From an uncultured Clostridium sp. (GTDB lineage Bacteria; Bacillota; Clostridia; Lachnospirales; Lachnospiraceae): DNA of 64,000 bases. The notes below the pieces were generated by a model. That model was not told the DNA's origin. It saw only the letters and a program-made list of their open reading frames with translations, and ran no database searches. The position numbers and the translations under genes were made by a program. Below are positions 8,222 to 17,025 of this stretch, piece after piece. Location of the stretch: assembly GCA_947253885.1 (NCBI GenBank), contig CAMYAO010000001.1, positions 62,001 through 126,000 of the forward strand. Reading direction: 5' to 3'. Every line of letters starts with the position of its first letter. Position 1 is the stretch's first letter.

Positions 8222-8875
8222 ATGTTTACAGGACTCATAGAAGAAGTGGGAGTGCTCTCCGGAATTTCCAAGGGAAGTCGATCTTGTATTCTGACTATTC
8301 AGGCACGAACTGTTTTAGAAGGAAGCAGGATCGGAGACAGTATAGCGGTCAACGGGGTTTGTCTGACAGTTACGGAGTTGGGAGCGACCTATTTCACGGC
8401 AGATGTAATGGCGGAGACATTAGATCGAAGCGGTCTCGGAACACTTGGACAGGGAAGCAGAGTCAATCTGGAGAGAGCAATGCCGGCAGACGGCAGATTC
8501 GGAGGTCATATTGTGTCGGGGCATATTGACGGAACCGGCAGGATTATTGCGATTGAAAGAGACGATACCGCTGTGTGGTATACCGTTGCGGCATCGGGAT
8601 CGATATTACGCTACATTGTAGAGAAAGGCTCGATTACAATTGACGGAATCAGTCTTACTGTAGCAAAGGTATCCGACGCGGATTTTAAAGTGTCAATTAT
8701 TCCGCATACACAGGGAGTTACGACTTTGCATGAGCGAAAGACAGGAGATTGCGTCAATTTGGAATGCGATGTGATCGGAAAATATGTAGAAAAAATGATG
8801 GGGTTGTCACAACCGAAGGAAGAAAAAAGAGAATCCGGAGTGACTGAAGCATTTTTGAGAGAACACGGATTTTAG
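8222..8875 (+). CDS. ribE: Riboflavin synthase alpha subunit
   Basis: Riboflavin synthase dismutates two 6,7-dimethyl-8-ribityllumazine molecules into riboflavin and a pyrimidine. The 217-residue protein begins with the signature MFTGLIEEVG and contains two homologous lumazine-binding barrels (the first with AVNGVCLTV near residue 40, the second with TIDGISLTV near residue 140), which is the standard length. The N-terminal start is preceded by GGAGGGCAGC. It is the second gene of the rib operon, 12 bases after ribD. Confidence 0.95.
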   Translation: MFTGLIEEVGVLSGISKGSRSCILTIQARTVLEGSRIGDSIAVNGVCLTVTELGATYFTADVMAETLDRSGLGTLGQGSRVNLERAMPADGRFGGHIVSGHIDGTGRIIAIERDDTAVWYTVAASGSILRYIVEKGSITIDGISLTVAKVSDADFKVSIIPHTQGVTTLHERKTGDCVNLECDVIGKYVEKMMGLSQPKEEKRESGVTEAFLREHGF

Positions 8876-8887
8876 GAGGTATAAAAA

Positions 8888-10090
8888 ATGGCAAAAGAAT
8901 TGGGAACAGTAGCAGAAGCATTAGAAGATTTAAAATCGGGAAAGGTAATTCTGGTAATAGATGATCCGGACAGAGAAAATGAAGGAGATTTTATCTGTGC
9001 GGCGGAATTTGCAACAACAGAAAATGTAAATCTGATGGCAAGTGCGGCAAAGGGGCTTATCTGTATGCCGATGAGCGGAGAGTTGTGTGACAAATTGGAT
9101 CTGGCACCGATGGTACCGGTCAATACCGATAACCATGAAACGGCGTTTACCGTGTCCATCGACCATGTCGATACTACTACCGGTATTTCTGCAGTGGAGC
9201 GTTCCGTTACCGCAATGAAGGCGATCGAAGAAGATGCAAAACCGAGTGATTTCCGCAGACCGGGGCACATGTTTCCGCTCCGTGCAAAAGAAGGGGGCGT
9301 ATTGGTTCGTGACGGACATACCGAAGCTACTGTAGACTTGATGAAGCTTGCAGGATTGAAGCCGTGCGGACTTTGCTGTGAGATTATGAGAGAAGACGGC
9401 ACTATGATGCGCACGACAGAATTATTGAAGTATGCGGAAGAACTGGATATTACCGTTATTACGATTGCAGATATTATTGAGTATCGCTTGAATAATGAAA
9501 GTCTTGTGCAGAGGGAGGCAGATGCAAAGATGCCTACTAAGCATGGAAATTTTCGGATTTACGGGTATGAGAACAAATTGAACGGGGATCATCACGTTGC
9601 ACTGGTAATGGGAGATGTGGCAGATGGAGAGCCGGTACTTTGCCGCGTCCATTCCGAATGTCTGACAGGCGATGTGTTTGGTTCCAGAAGATGTGACTGC
9701 GGAGAACAACTGGACGAAGCAATGCGGATGATTGCAGAGGAAGGGAGAGGTATTCTGTTGTATTTAAGACAGGAAGGAAGAGGCATCGGTCTGATCAATA
9801 AGCTGAAAGCATATGAGCTTCAGGAGCAGGGATATGATACTGTAGAGGCAAATATTAAGCTGGGATTTCCGGCAGATTTAAGAGAATACGGAATCGGAGC
9901 GCAGATTTTGAGGGATATCGGAGCGAAAAAGCTACGTTTGATGACAAACAATCCGAAAAAGATCACAGGTTTGGCAGGCTACGGAATTTCCATCGTAGAG
10001 CGGGTTCCGATTCAGATCAAGGCACAAAAGTTCGATATTGCATATTTAATGACGAAACAGAAAAAAATGGAGCATATGACTAATTATTAA
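8888..10090 (+). CDS. ribBA: Bifunctional DHBP synthase / GTP cyclohydrolase II (RibBA)
   Basis: This 400-residue fusion makes both precursors of riboflavin. The N-terminal half (to about residue 205) is 3,4-dihydroxy-2-butanone-4-phosphate synthase with DDPDRENEGDF near residue 20. The C-terminal half is GTP cyclohydrolase II with the zinc site in CLTGDVFGSRRCDCG and the LRQEGRGIGL loop. Both halves look complete. Start ATG 8888 has TTTTAGGAGG just upstream. It is third in the rib operon. Confidence 0.95.
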   Translation: MAKELGTVAEALEDLKSGKVILVIDDPDRENEGDFICAAEFATTENVNLMASAAKGLICMPMSGELCDKLDLAPMVPVNTDNHETAFTVSIDHVDTTTGISAVERSVTAMKAIEEDAKPSDFRRPGHMFPLRAKEGGVLVRDGHTEATVDLMKLAGLKPCGLCCEIMREDGTMMRTTELLKYAEELDITVITIADIIEYRLNNESLVQREADAKMPTKHGNFRIYGYENKLNGDHHVALVMGDVADGEPVLCRVHSECLTGDVFGSRRCDCGEQLDEAMRMIAEEGRGILLYLRQEGRGIGLINKLKAYELQEQGYDTVEANIKLGFPADLREYGIGAQILRDIGAKKLRLMTNNPKKITGLAGYGISIVERVPIQIKAQKFDIAYLMTKQKKMEHMTNY

Positions 10091-10111
10091 AGGGAAAAAG
10101 GAGAAGTTCTT

Positions 10112-10576
10112 ATGAGATTATTAGAAGGAAAAGTAGTAGCCGGTGAGGTGAAAATAGGCATGGTGGCAGCCAGATTTAATGAGTTTATTGTAGCAAAATT
10201 AGTAAGTGGAGCAGAAGATGCGTTGGTGCGACATGGTCTGTCCACCGATCATATTGATCTGGCGTGGGTGCCGGGGGCATTTGAGATTCCGATTGTTGCA
10301 CAGAAAATGGCGGAAAGCGGAAAATACGATGCTGTAATCTGTTTGGGAGCAGTAATCAAAGGTTCTACCAGCCATTATGATTTTGTATGTGCGGAAGTAA
10401 GTAAAGGTGTGGCTTTAGTAGGAATGAAAACCGGTGTTCCTACTATGTTCGGTATTTTAACCACAGACAATATCGAGCAGGCAATTGAACGCGCAGGAAC
10501 AAAGGTGGGCAACAAGGGATATGACTGTGCCTGCTCTGCAATTGAAATGATCAATTTAATGAAAGAGATCGGTTAA
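10112..10576 (+). CDS. ribH: 6,7-dimethyl-8-ribityllumazine synthase
   Basis: RibH condenses the RibA/RibD product with dihydroxybutanone phosphate to give the lumazine substrate of riboflavin synthase. The 154-residue length is standard. Visible motifs are ARFNEFIV near residue 20, VPGAFEIP near residue 55, and LGAVIKGSTSHYDFV containing the catalytic histidine. It closes the riboflavin operon. Its stop overlaps by four bases, tail to tail, with the stop of the minus-strand HAD gene, so no separate terminator lies between them. Confidence 0.95.
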   Translation: MRLLEGKVVAGEVKIGMVAARFNEFIVAKLVSGAEDALVRHGLSTDHIDLAWVPGAFEIPIVAQKMAESGKYDAVICLGAVIKGSTSHYDFVCAEVSKGVALVGMKTGVPTMFGILTTDNIEQAIERAGTKVGNKGYDCACSAIEMINLMKEIG

Positions 10577-11229
10577 GGCTTTTCAAATAAAGAAATAATA
10601 TCAAAGGCAGATGTAACGACAGCCGTCGTCAGGTCTGCCTTTTCTTTATCGGGGAATTTGAGATCCGGAATGCAGATTACCGGAATATGTCCGGAATGAG
10701 CTGCAAGGATACCGTTTTCGGAATCTTCAAATACTAGAGCATGTTCCGGCTTGATTTTATAGTGGTAACAAGCTTTTAAGAATATTTCCGGATCCGGTTT
10801 GGAAATACGAACGGCATCTCCGCCGATGACATAGGAAAAATAGTGCAGAATATGTCCTTGTGTCAGATAGCGTTTTGCGGTAGTACTGTCGGTAGAAGTT
10901 GCAACACAGCAAGGGATCTGTTTTTGTTGCAGATAGGTCAAAAGTTCCGGTATGCCGGGTTTTAGGGAAGGTCCGTACAGCGTGTTGTGCTGATCAACCA
11001 GTTCTCTGGTTTTTTGACTGATCTCATCTGCAGGATAGTCGGAACCGTAAATTTGATAAAGGATATTCTTAAGTGTCTCGCCCGTTGTTCCAAGGGTCAG
11101 CTCATAGTCTTCTTTTTTCTGCTGATATCCGTATTCTCTTAAAACCAATTCTTTTTTTTTCATAAAAAGACGCTCGCTGTCAAACAGCAGTCCGTCCATA
11201 TCAAAAATACATAAGTCAGGTAGTTTCAT
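10573..11229 (-). CDS. HAD-superfamily hydrolase, subfamily IA (phosphatase/phosphoglucomutase-like)
   Basis: The 218-residue protein starts with the HAD nucleophile motif FDMDGLLFDSE (D10 nucleophile, D12 acid/base) and has a helical cap. The second motif is VATSTDS, the lysine is in RISKPDPEIF, and the last motif is LVFEDSENGILAA. The sequence resembles beta-phosphoglucomutase or pseudouridine-5'-phosphatase-type enzymes, so the substrate is likely a small sugar phosphate, but this cannot be fixed here. It is convergent with ribH. AGGTGACC upstream of the start provides a ribosome-binding site. Confidence 0.82.
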   Translation of the reverse strand: MKLPDLCIFDMDGLLFDSERLFMKKKELVLREYGYQQKKEDYELTLGTTGETLKNILYQIYGSDYPADEISQKTRELVDQHNTLYGPSLKPGIPELLTYLQQKQIPCCVATSTDSTTAKRYLTQGHILHYFSYVIGGDAVRISKPDPEIFLKACYHYKIKPEHALVFEDSENGILAAHSGHIPVICIPDLKFPDKEKADLTTAVVTSAFDIISLFEKP

Positions 11230-11296
11230 AGGTCACCTCCAAGAAGATTATAGCAAAATATGTTATACTAAAGCCAATAATTTAAGGAGACAGACT

Positions 11297-12334
11297 ATGA
11301 GATTTTTACAGATTGCAGATCTTCATATAGGTGCTGATACAGGTCTGGATCAGAATATGTGGGAGATCTTATATCAGATTTTAAAACATGCGGAGCAGCT
11401 GCGGGTCGGATTGGTTTTGGTTGCCGGAGATATTTTTCATCGTCAGCCTTTGAAGAAGGATGTCATAGAGTTGAATAAAATGTTTGCGGAATTTTCTTCT
11501 ATGAAATTTGTCTGCATTGCCGGAAATCATGACTATATAAAAAAGCAGTCTTATTATCTTACAGCAGACTGGGCGGAGAATGTTACGTTTTTATGGAAGC
11601 GAGAGATGGATGAGGTGGTATTTCCGGAATGGAATTTGTCGGTACATGGCTGCAGTTTCTGGAATTACAAGGAGGAAGCGGCAGTGTATGATACATCGAT
11701 CACGTTACAGCACGGTCGATCACATTTTTTGCTGGCACATGGAGGGGATCGCAATCACCGTCCTTTTTCTACCGGAGCATTGTTGCATCAGGGATATGAC
11801 TATATAGCATTTGGACATATTCATAAACCAAACCAGATTGTGGAGGGTAAAATCTGTATGGCAGGGTCTCCCATTCCGTTTCAAAGTGATGATATCGGCA
11901 GTCACGGATACTGGATCGGAACATTTGACGGAAAACATGTACAGCTGCAGTTTTATCCGTTGAAGTTGAAAGAATATGTGGTAAGAGAGGTGGAAGTTTC
12001 TTCAGATATGAGTCAGACATTGTTACAGGACAGGGTGCTGCAGATTCTGGAGTCATTGGAATCGTATCAGATTGCAAATGTAAAGCTGGTAGGATATCGG
12101 AGTTGGGATGCGAAGCCGGATCTTTCCGGATTGGAGCAACATTCGAGGATTGGGAATATCAGGGATGAGACACAACCTGATTTTGACTTTCGGGAATTGA
12201 GGAGGCATCGTCCCGATAGCCTGGAAAGTCGTTTTTTATCAGAACTGATGGAATACCCTGATCAGGAACTGGGTCTGTCTGCCATGTATTACGGAATGGA
12301 AGCAATTCTTTATGCGAAGGAGAATGAAAAATGA
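11297..12334 (+). CDS. Metallophosphoesterase, SbcD/YhaO-like DNA repair nuclease
   Basis: This 345-residue protein has the full calcineurin-like metal site: IADLHIG (D7/H9 region), VAGDIFH near residue 45, AGNHDY near residue 76, a LLAHGG block, and FGHIHKP near residue 175. This is the nuclease half of SbcCD/Mre11-Rad50-like pairs; the gene order matches yhaO-yhaN of Bacillus. Its end overlaps the ATPase gene by 4 bases (ATGA), implying they form a complex acting on DNA ends. Confidence 0.85.
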   Translation: MRFLQIADLHIGADTGLDQNMWEILYQILKHAEQLRVGLVLVAGDIFHRQPLKKDVIELNKMFAEFSSMKFVCIAGNHDYIKKQSYYLTADWAENVTFLWKREMDEVVFPEWNLSVHGCSFWNYKEEAAVYDTSITLQHGRSHFLLAHGGDRNHRPFSTGALLHQGYDYIAFGHIHKPNQIVEGKICMAGSPIPFQSDDIGSHGYWIGTFDGKHVQLQFYPLKLKEYVVREVEVSSDMSQTLLQDRVLQILESLESYQIANVKLVGYRSWDAKPDLSGLEQHSRIGNIRDETQPDFDFRELRRHRPDSLESRFLSELMEYPDQELGLSAMYYGMEAILYAKENEK

Positions 12335-13782
12335 AGATTTCTCGTGTGAGGATTGAAAAATATGGAAAATTGCAGGATCAGGAGTTGATCTTTTCAAAGG
12401 GGATCAATATTATTTACGGGGAAAACGAAAGCGGAAAGTCCACTTTGGCAAATTTTATGAAAAGTATGTTGTTCGGTCTGGAGAAAACGAGAGCCCGAAC
12501 CCGGATTGATGAATATCAAAAATATGAACCGTGGGACATACCGGCATATTTTACCGGACAGCTGGAATTTTCTGTCGGAAAACAGAAGTTTTTGGTGGAA
12601 AGAGGATTTTATAGTAAAGATCGCTATGATCGTCTGACCAATTCTTTAGACGGAGAGGTACTGTCGATTGAGCAGGGAGATCTGGCAATGTTACTGGGAG
12701 ATATCTCAAAAGAGATATATGAAAATACTTTTTGTATCGGTCAGATGGAATTAAAACCGAAAGAGAGGTTGGGAACCTTATTAAAGGATCAGATCCACAA
12801 CCTGACAGTCAATCAGGGTGCATTTGCAATGTCAAAGGTCTATGAATATTTGGAAAGAGAGCGGAAAAAAGAGAAGAAGACGATCAGAGAGTTAATGGAG
12901 GAGCGGGAAAGAACTCGTTTAAAGCTAGAGGGGCAGATTTCCTATTTAAGAGAGAAAATAGCATCTTTGAAATCCTCAATAGAAGAAATACCACCTGTCG
13001 TTTCAGAAACAGTTTCTGAAAGAAGAGGAATCAACCGGGTTGTCTGGGCTTCTGTGGCAGGTTCGCTTTTAAACGGAATGGCATATCGGAGCTTTTCATT
13101 TCCAATTATAGTGTGGGTGTTGATTCAAGTCGGGATGATCGGTCTGTTGGCAATCGGGATTCGTTCTGAATACAGAGAAAGATCCGTTTCGGATAATCGG
13201 GAGCCGGACTGTACTCCACAAAGGCAAATCCGGTTGGAGGAGTTAAGAGAACATGAGATTTTATATGAAAATATTATGGAGGAGTACCGTCAGGCGGAAA
13301 AAGAATCCGTTAAGGAAAGGGAGATTACCCGAAAATTAGGAGCAATCGAACTGGCAAAGGTAACATTGGAAAAAGAAGAGGTGCATAATTCAGGATCAAC
13401 CGAACAGGAGTTGAGTCAAAGAATCGGCAAAATCGCTACTTTGCTGACTGGAAAAGAAGTTTGTGTTAGGTTGGGAAGAGCGGGAGAACCGTTTGTAGAG
13501 ATTGACAGGGAAATCCGCAAAATCGAAGCGTTCAGTACGGGGACGCAGATGCAGTTGTATTTTGCATATCGAATGGCAGCAGGAGAGATGATTGCGTCTT
13601 CGGAAGTAATGCCGTTTTTACTGGATGAACCGTTTGCTTTTTTTGATGATAAGCGTTTAAAAAAAACACTGTATTGGCTGGCAAATCAGTCGAATCAGAT
13701 CTTTCTTTTTACCTGTCAGAAAAGAGAAATAGAACTGTTAAGGGAAATGGAAGCGGACTTTGCGGTAATTAGGATGGAATAG
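12331..13782 (+). CDS. SbcC/YhaN-like AAA ATPase (short form)
   Basis: The 483-residue product opens with an SMC-like ATPase head containing Walker A GENESGKST (residues 30-38). A coiled coil rich in E/K/R follows, then one or two hydrophobic stretches at about residues 230-272, a second coiled coil, and a C-terminal lobe with a signature-like FSTGTQMQLYF and Walker B FLLDEPFAFFD. YhaN proteins usually have about 960 residues, so the coiled-coil arms are strongly shortened. The membrane segment in mid-arm is a YhaN feature. It is translationally coupled with the nuclease upstream. Confidence 0.8.
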   Translation: MKISRVRIEKYGKLQDQELIFSKGINIIYGENESGKSTLANFMKSMLFGLEKTRARTRIDEYQKYEPWDIPAYFTGQLEFSVGKQKFLVERGFYSKDRYDRLTNSLDGEVLSIEQGDLAMLLGDISKEIYENTFCIGQMELKPKERLGTLLKDQIHNLTVNQGAFAMSKVYEYLERERKKEKKTIRELMEERERTRLKLEGQISYLREKIASLKSSIEEIPPVVSETVSERRGINRVVWASVAGSLLNGMAYRSFSFPIIVWVLIQVGMIGLLAIGIRSEYRERSVSDNREPDCTPQRQIRLEELREHEILYENIMEEYRQAEKESVKEREITRKLGAIELAKVTLEKEEVHNSGSTEQELSQRIGKIATLLTGKEVCVRLGRAGEPFVEIDREIRKIEAFSTGTQMQLYFAYRMAAGEMIASSEVMPFLLDEPFAFFDDKRLKKTLYWLANQSNQIFLFTCQKREIELLREMEADFAVIRME

Positions 13783-13885
13783 TTGACCAAAGTTATGGAA
13801 TTCAGTACAATGAAAAATATATAGAAAGGGAGCATAAGTTAACTGTGCCGATAATGGGTACAATACAATTTTTTAGGAGAAAAAT

Positions 13886-14676
13886 ATGGAAGTAGACCTT
13901 AGTCAGTTGGGGAAGCCGTGTGCTTGCGGAAGAGAACATTCTATGCGGTATTTGAAACGGATTGGTCTCTGCCATCAGTTGTGAGGCGCCGCGCTGGGTA
14001 TTTGCGGATACACTGATATTTGCAAAGGCACCGAAACGATTAACAGCAGCAGGTGATCGAAAGTGTAAGAGATCACTATGATGCAATCTGCGAGTCGGAG
14101 ACAGACGGACTGGAGATTTTGATGCAGGCACTGTTGTTCTCTGGAATTGCGGTGCAAATGACGGATGCCGAGCGTGTAATAGAAGGTGCAGAGCATTTGG
14201 CGGCGCATCTCTGGATTATGAAGGTGTTAAACAGTCCGATCAAAGCATATCACGGAGAACGTGTAGGCGTGGCTGCGATATGCCTTCTGCGTACCTATGA
14301 AAAATGGGCGTCATTGATTAAGGAAAAACGAGTACACTTAAAAGGGGAATCGGCAAGAGGATTGGAGATGCATCTCATGGAACAGTATTTCAACGGAGAC
14401 CTGTTAGATGAGATTTTGCTTAGCACCTCTCCGAATCCGTTAGAAGAAGTGGATTTTGATTTATTGGAAGAACAATTGGATACGATTGCGGATGATATTC
14501 AGGAACTGCCGTCTTCCGGAGAACTTTGCTCCATGCTAAAGAGGGCAGGATGCAAAACAGAATTGTCCGATATCGGTCTGGAAGAAGCAATAGCGGATAA
14601 GACATTAGAGTTGGTACCTTATTTAAAAAAAGACTTAAGCTTTCTGCGTATCAGTAAATTGTTGGATTGGAATTAA
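13886..14676 (+). pseudogene. Decayed sn-glycerol-1-phosphate dehydrogenase (AraM/EgsA-like)
   Basis: Three pieces in three frames line up, in order, with one AraM-type dehydrogenase. Piece one (13886-13984) reads MEVDLSQLGKPCACGREH, then hits TGA. Piece two (13986 to about 14052) reads APRWVFADTLIFAKAPKRL, the metal-site-proximal region. Piece three (14053-14676) has LMQALLFSGIAVQM, EGAEHLAAHLW and YHGERVGVA, the C-terminal helical domain with the metal histidines. Most of the NAD-binding fold is missing between pieces one and two, and the GDILGK-like region between two and three. Piece three alone is open for 207 codons but lacks a convincing ribosome-binding site. Confidence 0.85.
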
Positions 14677-14678
14677 AG

Positions 14679-15302
14679 ATGGAAGAATTTATTAGAAGAT
14701 CAAGAAAAAGATCGGCTGTATTTGCCGTCATTTCCATTATTATAGGAATATTGATGATCGTACAACCGGCAGCCACGATGGTGACATTGTGCAAATTATT
14801 AGGAAGTGTGCTGATTTTGATTGCAGTATTTCTGGCAGTTGTAATAATCAGGAGCCGAAACAGTCAGATTATGGTGTTGGGAACGGTACCGACACTCATC
14901 TGTCTGGGAGCCGGTATATGGATTTTTACCGTACCGAGACTGATTCTGAGCTTTATTCCGATCATGATAGGCGTGATTGTGCTTTTACTGGGAATACAGG
15001 GATTGGCGCATCAGATTCAACTGCGTCGTTTACAGAGAGGATATCATCCGGCAAATATGATGGCAACTGTCATTATGATTGTACTGGGAGCTATTCTGGT
15101 ATTTTTTCCGTGGTCAACGGTAAAGGCGGTTGTGATTATTGTAGGAGTTGTGATGGTATATCAGGGGGGCTCTTCTTTGCATTATTATTGGAAAATAAAA
15201 AATCAGCCGATCGGTTCCAAAGACAGGTTGAATGATTTCAAAGAGGATCCGGATATTATAGATGTTGAATATGAGGAAGAGGATTCCAAACCATTGGAGT
15301 AA
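14679..15302 (+). CDS. DUF308/HdeD-family membrane protein
   Basis: This protein of about 207 residues has roughly six hydrophobic helices in three hairpins. It includes the repeated motif IIIGILMIVQPAAT near residue 20 and IVLGAILVFFPW near residue 130, as in HdeD/DUF308 proteins. The C-terminus is a long acidic tail (about the last 25 residues). The function is unknown; the family is linked to acid stress in enterobacteria. ATG 14679 follows the pseudogene stop by two bases; a TTG at 14667 in the same frame is an alternative start. Confidence 0.65.
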   Translation: MEEFIRRSRKRSAVFAVISIIIGILMIVQPAATMVTLCKLLGSVLILIAVFLAVVIIRSRNSQIMVLGTVPTLICLGAGIWIFTVPRLILSFIPIMIGVIVLLLGIQGLAHQIQLRRLQRGYHPANMMATVIMIVLGAILVFFPWSTVKAVVIIVGVVMVYQGGSSLHYYWKIKNQPIGSKDRLNDFKEDPDIIDVEYEEEDSKPLE

Positions 15303-15309
15303 GCACTGC

Positions 15310-15353
15310 GCATTTGTCGGTTGTATGATCGGCAGATGCGTAGTTTCGTTTTA
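15310..15353 (+). terminator. Hairpin after the DUF308 gene, probable weak terminator
   Basis: CGCATTTGTCG (15310-15320) pairs with CGGCAGATGCG (15331-15341), 11 bp with two G-U pairs, followed by the T-rich TAGTTTCGTTTT. The T run is interrupted, so termination may be partial. Confidence 0.5.
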
Positions 15354-15391
15354 CAGTACAGTGATAACGGAGTGGCAGGAGGAAAGAGAAA

Positions 15392-15625
15392 GTGAGAAAA
15401 ATGGAATTTAAGATGGAACGTCCCGGACTGATCAGGGAAGGGGAGGTATTGCCCGTCACAGAAAGTAAATTACCGAATTCCTGGTATTATACATTGGGAA
15501 AGTCTTATGCGATGTCCGGGAACTATGTATTTTCCGAACGTTTGAAGTCGAAAGAGGGAAAAGTTACGCAGATAAAGGAAACGTCGAAGGGATATTATGT
15601 TATAGTAGAGTTTGAAGAGGAATAG
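15392..15625 (+). CDS. Small conserved-looking hypothetical protein (77 aa)
   Basis: A GTG start at 15392 is preceded by AGGAGG at 15377-15382 (9 bases). The product is soluble and basic in the first half. It ends with a pattern of EGKVTQIKETSKGYYVIVEFEEE, which resembles a small beta-barrel fold in which a charged turn is followed by V-I-V-E-F. I do not recognise a named family. An in-frame ATG at 15401 is an alternative start. It lies directly in front of the MATE transporter gene (16 bases), so they may share a transcript. Confidence 0.6.
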   Translation: MRKMEFKMERPGLIREGEVLPVTESKLPNSWYYTLGKSYAMSGNYVFSERLKSKEGKVTQIKETSKGYYVIVEFEEE

Positions 15626-15641
15626 AAACAGGAGGAGATGC

Positions 15642-17018
15642 TTGAACAGAGCAGAAAAAGAGGAGCGTTCCCGTATAATGGGAGAGGCCCCTATAAAGCA
15701 ATTAGTTTGGAAAATGTCGATCCCGCTTATGGTATCTATGATGGTACAGGCATTGTACAATATCGTAGATTCTATTTTTGTTGCATATATTTCGGAAGAT
15801 GCACTGACCGGAATTTCTTTGGTTTTTCCGATTCAGTTTTTAATGATCGCAATCGGAACCGGAACGGGTGTCGGATTTAATGCAATCATTTCCCGGTGTC
15901 TGGGTCAGAAAAATAAAAAGGCGGCAAATGATACGGCAAATATTGCGGTGTTTTTAGGAATCTGTAATTATATCGTATTTTTATGCATCGGTATTTTTGG
16001 AGCATATCCTTTTTTACATATGCAGATAAAAGATGCTCAGGTGGTTCGTTACGGAGTCACCTATCTGCAGTTGGTCTGTATGTTGTCTTTCGGGTTATTT
16101 GGACAGATTACAATGGAACGGTTGTTGCAGTCAACCGGAAATACATTTTATAACATGATGAGTCAGATGACCGGAGCCATCTTTAATATTGTGTTTGATA
16201 CGCTTCTGATTTTCGGGCTTGGTCCGTTTCCGAAACTCGGAGTGGCAGGCGCGGCACTGGCTACCGTCTTGGGACAGATGTGCGGAATGATATTGGGATA
16301 TCTGTTTAATATTCGCTATAACAAAGAAATTCGCTTTTCTGTTCGTCAGATGAGGCCTCAGTGGAAGATTATAAAAGAAATATATAAAATCGGAATTCCG
16401 TCTATGGTAATGGTATCGTTGAGTTCGATTATGATATTCGGCTTGAATCATATTCTGATACCGTTTACCAAGACAGCCGTCACAGTGTACGGGATTTTCT
16501 ATAAATTGCAGAACTTTGTAGTAATGCCGATTATAGGTATCAACAATGCGATTGTGCCGATTGTGGGTTATAATTTCGGAGCAAAGAAAAAAGAGCGGAT
16601 TCGAGAGGTGTATAAATGCGGTTGTAAGAATGCAACTGTTTTTACATGGATAGGATTTCTTGTTTTCGAACTGTTCCCAGAAGAACTGCTGAGTTTATTT
16701 TCCGCATCGGATGCGTTGATCAGAACCGGCGTGACGGCCTTTCGCATCATGGGAATTTTGTTTTTGGTGGCAAGTATACCGATGATTTCCTCCGGGTTCT
16801 ATCAGGGACTCGGGAAAAGTATGTATAGCTTGTTGGTTTCATTTATCAGACAGATGCTGGTATTGTTGCCGATGGCATATCTGCTTTCCCAAATCGGAGA
16901 TTTGAATCTGGTCTGGTGGTCTCTTCCAATTGCGGAGGGAGCCGGAGTAATAGCGGCGTTGATTTTATCAAAAAAGATATTTGGTCAGTTGGACAAGATG
17001 ATGGAAGCATTGGAATAG
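15642..17018 (+). CDS. MATE-family efflux transporter
   Basis: This protein of about 458 residues has twelve predicted membrane helices in two homologous halves. Each half begins with a conserved MATE motif: IPLMVSMMVQALYNIVDSIFV near the N-terminus and IGIPSMVMVSLSSI in the middle. MATE proteins export cationic drugs or metabolites using sodium or proton gradients. I chose TTG 15642 because AGGAGG (15630-15635) sits six bases upstream; ATG 15678 (MGEAPIKQL) is an alternative. The substrate is unknown. Confidence 0.85.
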   Translation: MNRAEKEERSRIMGEAPIKQLVWKMSIPLMVSMMVQALYNIVDSIFVAYISEDALTGISLVFPIQFLMIAIGTGTGVGFNAIISRCLGQKNKKAANDTANIAVFLGICNYIVFLCIGIFGAYPFLHMQIKDAQVVRYGVTYLQLVCMLSFGLFGQITMERLLQSTGNTFYNMMSQMTGAIFNIVFDTLLIFGLGPFPKLGVAGAALATVLGQMCGMILGYLFNIRYNKEIRFSVRQMRPQWKIIKEIYKIGIPSMVMVSLSSIMIFGLNHILIPFTKTAVTVYGIFYKLQNFVVMPIIGINNAIVPIVGYNFGAKKKERIREVYKCGCKNATVFTWIGFLVFELFPEELLSLFSASDALIRTGVTAFRIMGILFLVASIPMISSGFYQGLGKSMYSLLVSFIRQMLVLLPMAYLLSQIGDLNLVWWSLPIAEGAGVIAALILSKKIFGQLDKMMEALE

Positions 17019-17025
17019 AGAAAAT

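Noticed and set aside
14053..14676. 207-codon frame as a genuine new protein
   Set aside because: It matches the C-terminal half of AraM-type dehydrogenases, with the other parts of the same gene just upstream in other frames.
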